Part shown: positions 43,388 to 53,381 of the stretch, piece after piece
How the letters are laid out: every line of letters starts with the position of its first letter
How positions within the stretch are numbered: position 1 is the stretch's first letter
From: Limimaricola sp964022235
GTDB taxonomy: Bacteria; Pseudomonadota; Alphaproteobacteria; Rhodobacterales; Rhodobacteraceae
Reading direction: 5' to 3'
DNA: 64,000 nt
Assembly (NCBI RefSeq): GCF_964022235.1
Contig: NZ_CAXHZL010000003.1
Location: 248,001 to 312,000 of the forward strand
Program-made: the position numbers and the translations under genes
Notes under the pieces: model-generated
What the model was told of the DNA's origin: nothing
What the model saw: the letters and a program-made list of their open reading frames with translations, nothing else
Databases searched by the model: none

Positions 43388-43516
43388 GCCTGTGATAGGG
43401 AGTGGTGGGAGATCAGCGCTACCCTTAGATGACCCATCCCGACCAATCGCTTCCCGCGCGGTCGAACCTTAGTCATGAAATGCGATAGACATCGACATCC
43501 TCGATTCGACGAACGC

Positions 43517-43557
43517 AAAACCGCCCCCGCTTCCGGACGGACCGGGACCGAGGGCGG
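43517..43557 (-). terminator. Terminator of the outer-membrane barrel gene
   Basis: Read on the minus strand, CCGCCCTCG (complement of 43549-43557) pairs with CGGGGGCGG (complement of 43521-43529; one mismatch) over a 19-base loop, followed by TTTT (complement of 43517-43520). It lies about 75 bases past the stop of the gene that ends at 43631. Confidence 0.6.
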
Positions 43558-43630
43558 CGGGGTGCAAACACGGGCGGCGGACGGACCGCCGCGCCGAAGG
43601 AAGGGGCATGATCCCCTCTGTCGCCTCGAC

Positions 43631-44380
43631 TTAGAAGCCGAAGTTCATCGCGGTCAGGCTGCGCTGACGGCGCACGCCGACGTCGTTGCCGAACAGGTAG
43701 CTGACGCTGAGCGCCGCGGTCGCGTCGCTGGCGCTGTCGATGCCGTCATCCGCGTAAGTGCCGCCGAGCGAGGCGCCCAGTTCGACGCGGGGCGTCGCGT
43801 AGAATTCCACGCCGACGCTGTAGCTGAATGCGTTCACGTCGTAGCCGGAAATTTCCAGATAGTTGTAGCCGAGGTCGCCGGTGATGGCGACGCGCTCGCT
43901 GACCACCGAGGCGACCGACAGCGACGACAGCAGAACCGTCTCGTCGGAGACATCTTCCAGATCGGCGATCGCGAACACCTGGCTGGTGTGCAGCGTGTCG
44001 CCCGACCGGCCGAGCTGAAAGCCGACGCCGTACAGGTTCGCGCCGAGGTCGATGGTGTCGGATTCGGCGTGGCCGAGCAGGACGCCGAAGCGACCGAAAC
44101 CGAAGTCGCTGTAGCCGTAGGCGAGGATCGCGGTGGCGTCGGCTTCGGCAGCCGAATTCTGGTCTTCGGAATGGCTCGACTGAACGGCCAGCTGTACGCC
44201 GTAGTTGCCGCCAAAGCCGAGGTCGACGTTGCCGAACAGGGTGCCGGTGCCGATGTCGCCGCTGTCGCCGCTGGTGCCCTGAGAGGCGAGACCGATTTCG
44301 GCGCTACGCAATTCGGCCGAGGCCACACCAGCCGTCATGGCCGCGCCAGCGGCCAGAACGACTGCAAATTTATTGAACAT
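43631..44380 (-). CDS. Small outer-membrane beta-barrel protein
   Basis: A 249-residue protein with a Sec signal (MFNKFAVVLAAGAAMTAG to ASAEL) and a mature part of alternating Gly/aromatic strands (GTLFGNVDLGFGGNYGVQLA, AYGYSDFGFGRFGVLLG, AFSYSVGVEFYATPRVELGA) ending in Phe (TAMNFGF), as required for BAM-mediated insertion. Roughly ten to twelve strands are possible. No porin-type plug is visible. ATG 44380 with GGAGAAG upstream is chosen over the frame start at 44455. The upstream sequence around 44460-44515 is unusually AT-rich and probably holds a strong promoter. Function unknown; possibly an abundant surface protein. Confidence 0.75.
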   Translation of the reverse strand: MFNKFAVVLAAGAAMTAGVASAELRSAEIGLASQGTSGDSGDIGTGTLFGNVDLGFGGNYGVQLAVQSSHSEDQNSAAEADATAILAYGYSDFGFGRFGVLLGHAESDTIDLGANLYGVGFQLGRSGDTLHTSQVFAIADLEDVSDETVLLSSLSVASVVSERVAITGDLGYNYLEISGYDVNAFSYSVGVEFYATPRVELGASLGGTYADDGIDSASDATAALSVSYLFGNDVGVRRQRSLTAMNFGF

Positions 44381-44524
44381 TTTCTTCTCCGTAAGCGGGC
44401 ACCAGAGGAGGTGGCACCCGTGGCGGCACTGATCATTGCAGCCTATGGAGCGCAATCGCCAGATCGCCTAATACGAGAATAATACTGCAAATATGCAACT
44501 ATACGAGGTGCCGGACTCGCCTGA

Positions 44525-45194
<670 letters not shown>

Positions 45195-45202
<8 letters not shown>

Positions 45203-46481
45203 AGCGCAGCGCCTCGACCGGGTTCATCCGCGCCGCGCGGCGGGCGGGAAACAGCGTGATGACCCACGACAGGGTCAGCGACAGGACCACGGCCGACAAC
45301 ACGTCGCCCCACTCCAGCTTGGCGGGCAGCGCATAGATGCCTCGGATCGATGGGTCCCAGACGCCGCCGCCCGAGAGGTAGTTCACCGCCGAGAAGATCG
45401 GGTCGATCCAGATCGCGAAGGCGCAGCCCAAGGCCACGCCGAGCAGCGTGCCCAAGGTGCCGATACCCGCGCCGCAGATGAAGAAGATGCGCAGCACCGA
45501 GCCCTCGGTCAGGCCCATGGTGCGCAGGATGCCGATGTCGCGCCCCTTGTTCTTCACCAGCATGATCAGGCCCGAAATGATGTTCATCGAGGCGATCAGC
45601 ACGAGGATCGACAGGATGACGAACATCACGTTGTCCTCAACCGTGAGCGCGCGCAGAAACGCGCCCGCGCTGTCGCGCCAGGTCCACAGGAAGGCGGTCG
45701 GCCCGGCGGTCTCCATGATCTCTGGCAGCACGGACTCGAGGTCGTCGGGGTCCTCGACCATCACCTCGATCTCGTCCACGACGCCGTCACGGTTGAAGAA
45801 AAGCTGCGCCTCCGACAACGGCAGATAGGCGCGGGTGCGGTCGATGTCATAGCGCCCGGCGGTGAAGATATAGGTGACCTCGAAGGCCGAAACCCGCGGG
45901 CTCACCCCCATCGGCGTGCGCGCGCCGTTGGGCGAGATCACCTTGACCTTGTTGCCGATCGCCACGCCCAGCTCGCGCGCTGCGCCAGAGCCCAGCGCGA
46001 TGCCTTCGTCGAACCGCGCGATGTCGCCCATCCCGGTCGCGGGATCGGCAATGCGCGGCAGCGAGGCGAGGTCTTCGGCGGCGATGCCATAGATCTCGAT
46101 GCCCGCGTTCTCGTTGCCCGCGTTCAGCATCACCTGCCCGCGCACCACCGGGGCCGCACGGGTCACGCCCTCGACCTGTACGAGGCGCTGCGACAGCTCC
46201 TCATAATCGGCGATGACCCGGCGGGTGATGTCGGTGCCCTCGATCACGCTGTCCTGGTAGACGGTGACATGGGCGTTGGCACCGAGGATCGTGTCGATGA
46301 ACTCCTCACGGAAGCCCGCGCGCACCGACAGGGTGGCAATCAGCGCGAACACCGCCAGCGTGATGCCGACAAGGCTGATCCAGGTCATGACGCTGACGCC
46401 GCCTTCGGCGCGGCGGGCGCGAATATAGCGCCAGGCGATCATCCACTCGAAGGCGGAAAACGGGGCGGTGCGGTTGGCCAT
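45195..46481 (-). CDS. Lipoprotein-releasing ABC transporter permease LolC/LolE
   Basis: A 428-residue permease of the LolC/LolE family: one N-terminal helix (after FEWMIAWRYIRARRAEGGV), a large periplasmic domain of about 200 residues, and three C-terminal helices (FVILSILVLIASMNIISGL, FFICGAGIGTLGTLLGVALG, SAVVLSLTLSWVITLFPA), ending in the conserved ARRAARMNPVEALRYE. Only one permease gene is present, as in many alphaproteobacteria that use a LolF-like homodimer. ATG 46481 has AAGGGA upstream. It works with the adjacent LolD. Confidence 0.9.
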
Positions 46482-46666
46482 GGAGGGTCCCTTGAAATGC
46501 GCGCGGACCTTGGGGGGACGCGCGGGCGGGGTCAAGCCGCGACGCCGCCGCTTCACGCCACGGTGTCGGCGCGGCTTGACGCAAGCGCCGGGGCCGGGTC
46601 AGCTTTGGAGGGGGGATGTCATGCGCGCACAAGCGCGGCCATGGCCACATGATGAGGAGAGCGTGC

Positions 46667-47644
46667 ATGCGCGCCGTGATCTGCCGCGCCTATGGCGGCA
46701 CGGAACATTTGGAGATCGTCGACCGGCCGCTGCCCGCGCCGGGCCCGGGCGAGATCCGCGTCGGGCTTTGCGCCGGGACCGTGAGCGCCGGGGACTGGCG
46801 CGTCCGCTCCCTGAGCGTGCCGCGTGGCTACGGGCTGTTGGTACGGATGGTCTTCGGCTGGTCGGGGCCACGAAATCCGATCCTTGGCACCGCCTTTTCC
46901 GGCGTCGTCGAGGCCGTGGGCGGCGACGTGACGCGGTTCGCCGTGGGGGACGAGGTTTTCGGCAGCACCGGCAACAAGATGGCCGCCCATGCCGAGGCGG
47001 TGGTTCTGCCCGAAGCGGGCGCCGTGGTGCACAAGCCGCATGCCTTGAGCCACGGCCAGGCCGCCGCCCTGCCCTTTGGCGCGACCACGGCGCTGCAGTT
47101 CCTGCGCGACAAGGGGCGACTGAAGCAGGGGCAGCGGCTTTGCGTGGTCGGGGCATCCGGTGCGGTGGGCGTGGCGGCGGTGCAGATAGGCCGAGCCATG
47201 CGGGCGCGGGTGACGGCGGTGTGTTCCTCCGCCAACGCCGATCTGGTCCGTGATCTGGGCGCGCATGAGGTGATCGCGCATGACGAGGAAGCGCCGTTCA
47301 CCCGCGAGGGCTATTACGACGTGATCCTCGACGCCGTGGGCACCGCCCCCTTGGGTCTGCGGATGCGCGCACTGGCGCCCAACGGCCGGTTGCTGCTTGT
47401 CTATGCGGGGCTCGGCACCGACATCGCCGCGCGCTTTGCCCTGCGCGGCGGAAAGCGGGCCAAGAGTGGCGTGGCGACCGAGAGCCGCGCCGACATGGAG
47501 GAGATCGCCCGGCTGGTGGAGGCGGGCGACCTGCGCGCGGTGATCGACAGCCGTTACCGGCTGTCGGAGATCGCTCAGGCCTATGACCGGGTCGCGACAG
47601 GGCGCAAGCGAGGCGCGGTGGTGCTGCTCCCGGACGAGATCTAG
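46667..47644 (+). CDS. MDR-family NAD(P)-dependent oxidoreductase (quinone oxidoreductase-like)
   Basis: A 325-residue zinc-independent medium-chain dehydrogenase/reductase. GEIRVGLCAGTVSAGDWRVR at the N-terminal catalytic fold, ILGTAFSGVVEAVGGDVTRF, LPFGATTALQFL and the Rossmann motif LCVVGASGAVGVAAVQIGRA are typical of quinone-oxidoreductase-like enzymes; the structural and catalytic zinc cysteines are absent. ATG 46667 follows GAGGAGA. It is convergent with proS, three bases apart. Substrate unknown. Confidence 0.85.
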   Translation: MRAVICRAYGGTEHLEIVDRPLPAPGPGEIRVGLCAGTVSAGDWRVRSLSVPRGYGLLVRMVFGWSGPRNPILGTAFSGVVEAVGGDVTRFAVGDEVFGSTGNKMAAHAEAVVLPEAGAVVHKPHALSHGQAAALPFGATTALQFLRDKGRLKQGQRLCVVGASGAVGVAAVQIGRAMRARVTAVCSSANADLVRDLGAHEVIAHDEEAPFTREGYYDVILDAVGTAPLGLRMRALAPNGRLLLVYAGLGTDIAARFALRGGKRAKSGVATESRADMEEIARLVEAGDLRAVIDSRYRLSEIAQAYDRVATGRKRGAVVLLPDEI

Positions 47645-47647
47645 GCT

Positions 47648-48985
47648 TCAGAGATAGGCGTAGATCCGGGCGATCTTTTCGACCGCCTGCTCGGGCGGCA
47701 GCTCTTCGCTCTCGCCGGTGCGGCGCGAGACCAGCTCGACCACACCGTTCTTGAGGCCCTTGGGGCCGACGGTGATGCGCCACGGCAGGCCGATCAGGTC
47801 CATGGTGGCGAACTTCGCCCCCGCCCGCTCGTCGCGGTCATCATAGAGCGGATCGAGGCCCAGCGTCCGCAGACCGGCATAGATTCCGGCGCAGGCAGCG
47901 TCGGTCTCGGCGTCGCCCTGGCGCAGGTTGACGATGCCGACGTGGAACGGCGTCACGCCCTCGGGCCAGATGATGCCCTTGTCGTCGTGGTTGGCCTCGA
48001 TGATCGCACCCATGAGGCGGCTCACGCCGATCCCGTGACTGCCCATCTCGACCGGCACGCGCTGGCCTTCGGCGTTGGTGACGGTCGCCCCCATCGCTTC
48101 GGAATACTTGGTGCCGAAGTAGAAGATCTGGCCCACTTCGATCCCGCGCGAGGAGCGCCGGCGCTCTTCGGGGATCTCGTCGAACAGCGCCGCGTCATGC
48201 GTCTCGTCGGTCCGCGCATAGGGCGTGGTCCATTCGGCGACGATCTCCTTGAGCTGATCGGGGTCCTCGTAGTTCACCATCCGGTCGGCCAGCTCCAGAT
48301 CGAGGATGTTGCTGTCGTAGAACACCTCGCTCTCGCCGGTCTCGGCCAGCACGAGGAACTCGTGCGTGTTCTCGCCGCCGATCGGGCCGCTGTCGGCGCG
48401 CATCGGGATCGCCTTGAGGCCCATCCGCTCATAGGTGCGCAGGTAGCTCACCATGTGACGGTCATAGGCCTCGAGCGCCTTCTCGCGGTCGACGTCGAAG
48501 GTGTAGCCGTCCTTCATCAGGAACTCGCGGCCGCGCATCACGCCAAAGCGCGGGCGCATCTCGTCGCGGAACTTCCACTGGATATGATACAGCGTCAGCG
48601 GCAGGTCACGGTAGGACGACACGTAGGACCGGAAGATGTCGGTGATCATCTCCTCGTTCGTGGGACCATAGAGCAGGTCGCGGCCCTGACGATCCTTGAT
48701 GCGCAGCATCTCTTCGCCGTAGGCCTCGTAGCGGCCACTTTCGCGCCACAGGTCCGCCGATTGCAGCGTTGGCATCAACAGCGGGATGTGCCCGGCCTTC
48801 TGCTGTTCCTCATCAACGATGCGCTCGATGTTGCGCAGCACGCGCAGGCCCAGCGGCAGCCAAGAGTAGATGCCGGCACCGGCCTGTTTGATGAGGCCCG
48901 CGCGCAGCATGTAGCGATGGCTGACGATCTGCGCCTCGGCGGGCGTTTCCTTGAGCACGGGAAGGAAATAGCGGGTGAGGCGCAT
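47648..48985 (-). CDS. proS: Prolyl-tRNA synthetase, short form without editing domain
   Basis: A class II synthetase of 445 residues. Motif 1 region GLIKQAGAGIYSWLPLGLRV, motif 2 FRDEMRPRFGVMRGREF, motif 3 MGSHGIGVSRLMGA and the C-terminal anticodon-binding domain are complete. The INS editing domain that sits between motifs 2 and 3 in E. coli ProS (572 residues) is missing, as is usual in alphaproteobacteria; mischarged Ala-tRNA(Pro) would need a separate ProX/YbaK protein, which is not in the window. Start ATG 48985. Confidence 0.95.
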   Translation of the reverse strand: MRLTRYFLPVLKETPAEAQIVSHRYMLRAGLIKQAGAGIYSWLPLGLRVLRNIERIVDEEQQKAGHIPLLMPTLQSADLWRESGRYEAYGEEMLRIKDRQGRDLLYGPTNEEMITDIFRSYVSSYRDLPLTLYHIQWKFRDEMRPRFGVMRGREFLMKDGYTFDVDREKALEAYDRHMVSYLRTYERMGLKAIPMRADSGPIGGENTHEFLVLAETGESEVFYDSNILDLELADRMVNYEDPDQLKEIVAEWTTPYARTDETHDAALFDEIPEERRRSSRGIEVGQIFYFGTKYSEAMGATVTNAEGQRVPVEMGSHGIGVSRLMGAIIEANHDDKGIIWPEGVTPFHVGIVNLRQGDAETDAACAGIYAGLRTLGLDPLYDDRDERAGAKFATMDLIGLPWRITVGPKGLKNGVVELVSRRTGESEELPPEQAVEKIARIYAYL

Positions 48986-49186
48986 CGAGGAATCCTATGT
49001 CAGAAAGGCGGATCGGCAAAGGGGCAGACGAATCCCCCTGTAGGGGAGTGCCGCGCACCTGACAAGCGTCGTCCGGCCCTGCCTTCGCCCCGGTTGTGCC
49101 GGACCCTATGCGCCAGACCCAAAAGCCTTGCGCGCCCGCGCCCCGGCGGCGACATAGGTAGGACATCCGCGCAAGGAGCGAATTCC

Positions 49187-50332
49187 GTGGCACTTCCAAT
49201 CCAGCATCAGGCGCGCATCTGGGCCGTCATCGCGGCCGTGACTTTCGTTCTGCTCTGGCTCTTGGGCGACGTGATCCTGCCGTTCCTCGTGGGCGGTGCG
49301 CTGGCCTACCTGCTCGATCCGGTGGCCGACCGGCTGGAACGGCTCGGCCTGAGCCGGGCGATGTCGGTGGGGGTGATCGCTCTGGGCGTGGTGCTGATCT
49401 TCGTGGCCGCGGTGCTGCTGTTGATCCCGACGCTGATCCGGCAGACGACGCAGCTGGTGCAGACCGCGCCCGAGCTCTTCTCGGGCCTGCGCGACTGGCT
49501 CGCGGTGCGGTTCCCCGATTTGATGGACGAAAGCTCCACCATCCGTGGCCAGCTCGACGCCATTGGCGCGGCCATTCAGGCCCGCGGCGGTGAGATCCTC
49601 AACGGGTTGCTCACTTCGGCGATGGGCGTGATCAACCTGCTGGTGCTCTTCGTGGTCGTTCCCGTCGTCGCAGTCTACCTGCTGGTCGACTGGGACCGGA
49701 TGGTGGCGCGCATCGACGAGCTTTTGCCGCGCGAACACGCGCCCACGATTCGACAGCTCGCACGCGAGGTCGACCGGACGCTGGCCTCATTCGTGCGCGG
49801 ACAGGGGCTCGTCTGCCTGATCCTTGGCACCTATTACGCCGTGGCGCTGGCGCTGGTCGGGCTGAACTTCGGCCTCGTGGTCGGCGCGTTGGCGGGGCTC
49901 GTCACCTTCATTCCCTATGTCGGCGCCTTGGTGGGCGGCGTGCTGGCGATCGGCCTCGCGCTGTTCCAGTTCTGGGGCGAATGGGTCTGGATCGGCGCCG
50001 TGGCAGGGATTTTCGTCGCGGGCCAGATGATCGAGGGCAACATCCTGACGCCGCGCCTTGTCGGCTCCTCGGTCGGGCTGCACCCGGTCTGGCTGTTGTT
50101 CGCGCTGGCGGTCTTCGGGGCATTGTTCGGATTCGTCGGCATGCTGGTGGCCGTGCCCTTTGCGGCGATGCTCGGCGTCTTCGCCCGCTTCGGCATTGCC
50201 CGCTATCAAGACAGCGCGCTTTACCAGGGGTCGGCCACGGCGATGCCGCCACCCGTCTCACCGCCCGCTTCGCCCCCCGCATCGTCCGCTTCAGACACGA
50301 CCCTGCCGGAGGGCGCATGGCGTGGCAACTGA
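49187..50332 (+). CDS. AI-2E family transporter (PerM/TqsA-like)
   Basis: A 381-residue membrane protein with about eight helices. The family landmarks are LGDVILPFLVGGALAYLLDPV near the N-terminus, the central helical-hairpin soluble part (QTAPELFSGLRDWLAVRFPD), GQGLVCLILGTYYAVALALV, VTFIPYVGALVGGVLA and GNILTPRLVGSSVGLHPVW. Some members export autoinducer-2 or sodium/protons, but the substrate is open. The start is GTG 49187 with AAGGAG eight bases upstream; an open frame runs to 47942 through the antisense of proS and is spurious. It overlaps the following Hda-like gene by 16 bases. Confidence 0.85.
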   Translation: MALPIQHQARIWAVIAAVTFVLLWLLGDVILPFLVGGALAYLLDPVADRLERLGLSRAMSVGVIALGVVLIFVAAVLLLIPTLIRQTTQLVQTAPELFSGLRDWLAVRFPDLMDESSTIRGQLDAIGAAIQARGGEILNGLLTSAMGVINLLVLFVVVPVVAVYLLVDWDRMVARIDELLPREHAPTIRQLAREVDRTLASFVRGQGLVCLILGTYYAVALALVGLNFGLVVGALAGLVTFIPYVGALVGGVLAIGLALFQFWGEWVWIGAVAGIFVAGQMIEGNILTPRLVGSSVGLHPVWLLFALAVFGALFGFVGMLVAVPFAAMLGVFARFGIARYQDSALYQGSATAMPPPVSPPASPPASSASDTTLPEGAWRGN

Positions 50333-50976
50333 GCCTCGATCTGCCGCTCGCGGTGGCTCTGGGGCCGGACGACTTCATCCTTTCGGAGGCGAACCGCCCC
50401 GCGCATGAAATGGTCACGGCGATGGGCTGGCCCGAAGGCAAGCTGGCGCTCATCGGCCCGCCCGGATCGGGCAAGAGCCACCTCGCCCGCGTCTGGCAAG
50501 CAGGCAGCGAGGCGATGATCCTGCTCGCGCATGACCTCGGCCCCAGCCTGCCACCACCCGCACCGGGGGCGGCCATCGTGGTCGAGGACATCCAACGCCT
50601 GCCCCGTGCCGCCGAGGTGACGCTGTTTCACCTGCACAACCGTCTCGCCGCCTCGGGCGGTCGGCTGCTGCTCACCTCCGACCGCCCGCCTGCGCGGCTC
50701 GACATCGCGCTGCCCGATCTGGCGAGCCGCCTGCAGGCGACGGCGGTGGCGCGGATCGAGGACCCCGACGACAAGCTCTTGGGCGCGGTGCTGGCCAAGC
50801 ATTTCGCCGATCGGCAGCTGGTGCCGATGGCCGATGTCATCCCCTATCTCAGCGCCCGGATCGAGCGCAGCTTTGCCAGTGCGGCCGCCGTGGTGGCGCG
50901 GCTCGACCGGATGGCTCTGGCCGAGGCGCGCCCCGTTAGCCGCGCGCTGGCGCGCCGAGCGCTGGACAGGCTCTGA
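50317..50976 (+). CDS. hdaA: DnaA-related regulatory ATPase (Hda/HdaA)
   Basis: A 219-residue DnaA-domain-III-like protein without a DNA-binding domain. The start QLSLDLPLAVALGPDDF contains a Q-L-x-L-D-L-type clamp-binding motif, the Walker A is GPPGSGKSHLA, the Walker B-like motif is AIVVEDIQRLP, and the sensor regions LLLTSDRPPARL and FASAAAVVARLDRMAL follow. Hda, bound to the beta clamp, stimulates hydrolysis of DnaA-bound ATP and blocks re-initiation. It overlaps the upstream transporter by 16 bases; ppk follows, an arrangement common in Rhodobacterales. Confidence 0.87.
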   Translation: MAWQLSLDLPLAVALGPDDFILSEANRPAHEMVTAMGWPEGKLALIGPPGSGKSHLARVWQAGSEAMILLAHDLGPSLPPPAPGAAIVVEDIQRLPRAAEVTLFHLHNRLAASGGRLLLTSDRPPARLDIALPDLASRLQATAVARIEDPDDKLLGAVLAKHFADRQLVPMADVIPYLSARIERSFASAAAVVARLDRMALAEARPVSRALARRALDRL

Positions 50977-51064
50977 GGCGGGCCGCTGGACAATCCCGGC
51001 GGGCGGGCGCGATAGTGGGGCGACCCGTCACCTTACCGTTGCAAAGATGCGCCAGACAGCACCC

Positions 51065-53233
51065 ATGACACAGGCCGATTTTCTCGCCGCGAGCTTTCCG
51101 GAGCCGACCGCGCTCGACGCTGACCTTTCGGGCCCGGCGCGCTTCGTCAATCGCGAGCTGAGCTGGCTTGGCTTCAACTTTCGGGTGCTGGAGGAGGCCG
51201 AGAACCCCCGCGTGCCGCTCTTGGAGCGGCTGCGCTTCCTGTCGATCTCGGCGACCAACCTCGACGAATTCTACACCGTTCGCGTGGCGGGCCTGCGCGA
51301 ACTGGCGCAGGCGGGAAACACCACTCCCGCCATCGACGGGCTGACCCCGGCCGAACAGCTGCGCCAGATCGACAGCGAAGCGCGCGCGCTGATGGCGCGA
51401 CAGCAAGAGGTGTTCAAGATCCTGTGCGACGAGATGGCCGCGCAGAATATCACCATCCTGAACCGCACCGACGTGTCGAAAAAGGACATGGCCTACCTGT
51501 CGGACGCATTTCTCAACCGCGTCTTCCCGGTTCTGTCGCCGCTGGCCATCGACCCCGCGCACCCCTTTCCCTTCATTCCCAACGAAGGCCTCGCCCTGGC
51601 GTTGTCGCTCGAGCGTGCCTCCGACAAGAAACCGCTGCGCGCGCTTTTGCCGGTACCCGCGCAGATCGACCGTTTCGTACAGCTCCCGACCGAGGACGGT
51701 CAGCGGTTCCTGCCGCTAGAAGAGCTGTTGCTGCTGAACCTCGATCAGCTGTTTCCGGGCTACAAGGTCAAGGGGCACTGCACCTTCCGGGTGCTGCGCG
51801 ACAGCGATCTCGAGGTCGAGGAGGAAGCCGAGGATCTGGTGCGCGAGTTCGAGGTCGCGCTCAAGCGTCGCCGTCGGGGCGAAGTGGTGCGCATGAAGCT
51901 CTCGGCGGACGCGCCGCCCGCGCTCAAGGCGACGATCATGGAAGAGCTGCACATCCGCGATGCGGAGGTGATGGAGGTTGAAGGGCTGATCGGCATCGGC
52001 AACCTCAAGGAGCTTGTCACCGACGCGCGCCCCGACCTGCTCTGGCCGCCCTTCACACCGCGTGTGCCCGAGCGCGTGCAGGACCACGACGGCGACATGT
52101 TCGCGGCGATCCGCCAAAAGGACATGCTGCTGCACCACCCCTACGAGACCTTCGACATGGTCAACCGCTTTCTGCAGCAGGCGGCGACCGATCCGGACGT
52201 GGTGGCGATCAAGCAGACGCTCTACCGCACCTCGCGCAACTCGCCCATCGTCGAGGCGCTGTGCGAGGCGGCCGAGGACGGCAAGTCCGTCACCGCACTG
52301 GTCGAACTCAAGGCCCGGTTCGACGAGGCCGCCAACATCCGCCAATCGCGCCGCCTCGAGCGCGCGGGCGCCCATGTCGTCTATGGCTTCACCCAGTACA
52401 AGACCCACGCCAAGATCAGCACGGTGGTTCGGCGCGAGGGCGACAACCTCGTCACCTACACCCATTTCGGCACCGGCAACTATCACCCCATCACCGCGCG
52501 GATCTACACCGACCTGTCGTTCTTCACCTGCGACGCGGCGCTGGGGCGCGATGCGACCAAGGTGTTCAACTATATCGGCGGCTCGGTCGAGCCGATGGGG
52601 CTCGAGAACCTCGCGATCTCTCCGCTGACACTGAAACCGCGACTGCTCGAGATGATCGCGGCGGAGGCCGAGCACGCGCGCGCGGGCCGCCCGGCCGAGA
52701 TCTGGGCCAAGATGAACTCGCTGGTCGAGGCCGAGGTGATCGATGCGCTCTACGACGCGAGCCGCGCCGGCGTGAAGATCTCCCTCGTGATCCGAGGTAT
52801 CTGCGGGCTGCGACCCGGCATCGCGGGGCTCAGCGAGAATATCCGGGTGAAGTCCATCGTGGGGCGGTTTCTGGAGCACAGCCGCATCGTCTGTTTCGGC
52901 AACGGTCGGGGCCTTCCTTCGAAGAAGGCGCGCGTGTTCATTTCCTCCGCCGACTGGATGGGCCGCAACCTCAATCGCCGGGTCGAGACGCTGGCCGAGA
53001 TCACCAACCCAACCGTGAAGGCGCAGATCACCGATCAGATCATGGCCGCGAACCTCGCCGATGTAGCGCAAAGCTGGGTCATGGGACCCGACGGCCGCTT
53101 TCGCCGGGCCGACTGGCCCGAGGATGGGCGCGCCTTCTCCTGCCACCGCTTCTTCATGGAAAACCCCTCTCTTTCGGGGCGCGGCACGGCGGGTGCGGGC
53201 GATGTGCCACAGCTCACCCATGCGCACGACTGA
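51065..53233 (+). CDS. ppk: Polyphosphate kinase 1
   Basis: Reversibly polymerises ATP gamma-phosphate into polyphosphate. It has 722 residues. N-domain: ARFVNRELSWLGFNFRVLEE, LSISATNLDEFYTVR; head: LLHHPYETFDMVNRFL; catalytic part: VAIKQTLYRTSRNSPI, the autophosphorylated-histidine region YTHFGTGNYHPITARIYTDLS, and ISSADWMGRNLNRRVE. ATG 51065 (MTQADFL) and ATG 51047 are both in frame; neither has a strong ribosome-binding site and family alignment starts shortly after. It is followed by ppx, so synthesis and breakdown of polyphosphate are encoded side by side. Confidence 0.95.
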   Translation: MTQADFLAASFPEPTALDADLSGPARFVNRELSWLGFNFRVLEEAENPRVPLLERLRFLSISATNLDEFYTVRVAGLRELAQAGNTTPAIDGLTPAEQLRQIDSEARALMARQQEVFKILCDEMAAQNITILNRTDVSKKDMAYLSDAFLNRVFPVLSPLAIDPAHPFPFIPNEGLALALSLERASDKKPLRALLPVPAQIDRFVQLPTEDGQRFLPLEELLLLNLDQLFPGYKVKGHCTFRVLRDSDLEVEEEAEDLVREFEVALKRRRRGEVVRMKLSADAPPALKATIMEELHIRDAEVMEVEGLIGIGNLKELVTDARPDLLWPPFTPRVPERVQDHDGDMFAAIRQKDMLLHHPYETFDMVNRFLQQAATDPDVVAIKQTLYRTSRNSPIVEALCEAAEDGKSVTALVELKARFDEAANIRQSRRLERAGAHVVYGFTQYKTHAKISTVVRREGDNLVTYTHFGTGNYHPITARIYTDLSFFTCDAALGRDATKVFNYIGGSVEPMGLENLAISPLTLKPRLLEMIAAEAEHARAGRPAEIWAKMNSLVEAEVIDALYDASRAGVKISLVIRGICGLRPGIAGLSENIRVKSIVGRFLEHSRIVCFGNGRGLPSKKARVFISSADWMGRNLNRRVETLAEITNPTVKAQITDQIMAANLADVAQSWVMGPDGRFRRADWPEDGRAFSCHRFFMENPSLSGRGTAGAGDVPQLTHAHD

Positions 53234-53381
53234 ACGGAAATCCACTCTTTCGTAGTAGTTTCAAGGCTTAGGCCATTTTTCCTTTGCCCTCACCGGGCAG
53301 GCCGTTAAGACCGCGCCCGATGCGGGGCGTTGACTCCGCGAGAGGCCGGGCCACATGCTGCGGCAGGATCATGGGGGCTTC

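Noticed and set aside
49020..49060. Terminator hairpin CCCCTGTAGGGG upstream of the AI-2E gene
   Set aside because: The stem is only four base pairs with no T-run and lies upstream, not downstream, of both neighbouring genes.
47942..49186. Extension of the AI-2E transporter frame by over 400 codons upstream
   Set aside because: The extension is antisense to proS; the real start is GTG 49187 with a good ribosome-binding site.
51716..53245. 509-codon minus-strand frame over ppk
   Set aside because: Antisense shadow of a gene with all PPK1 motifs.
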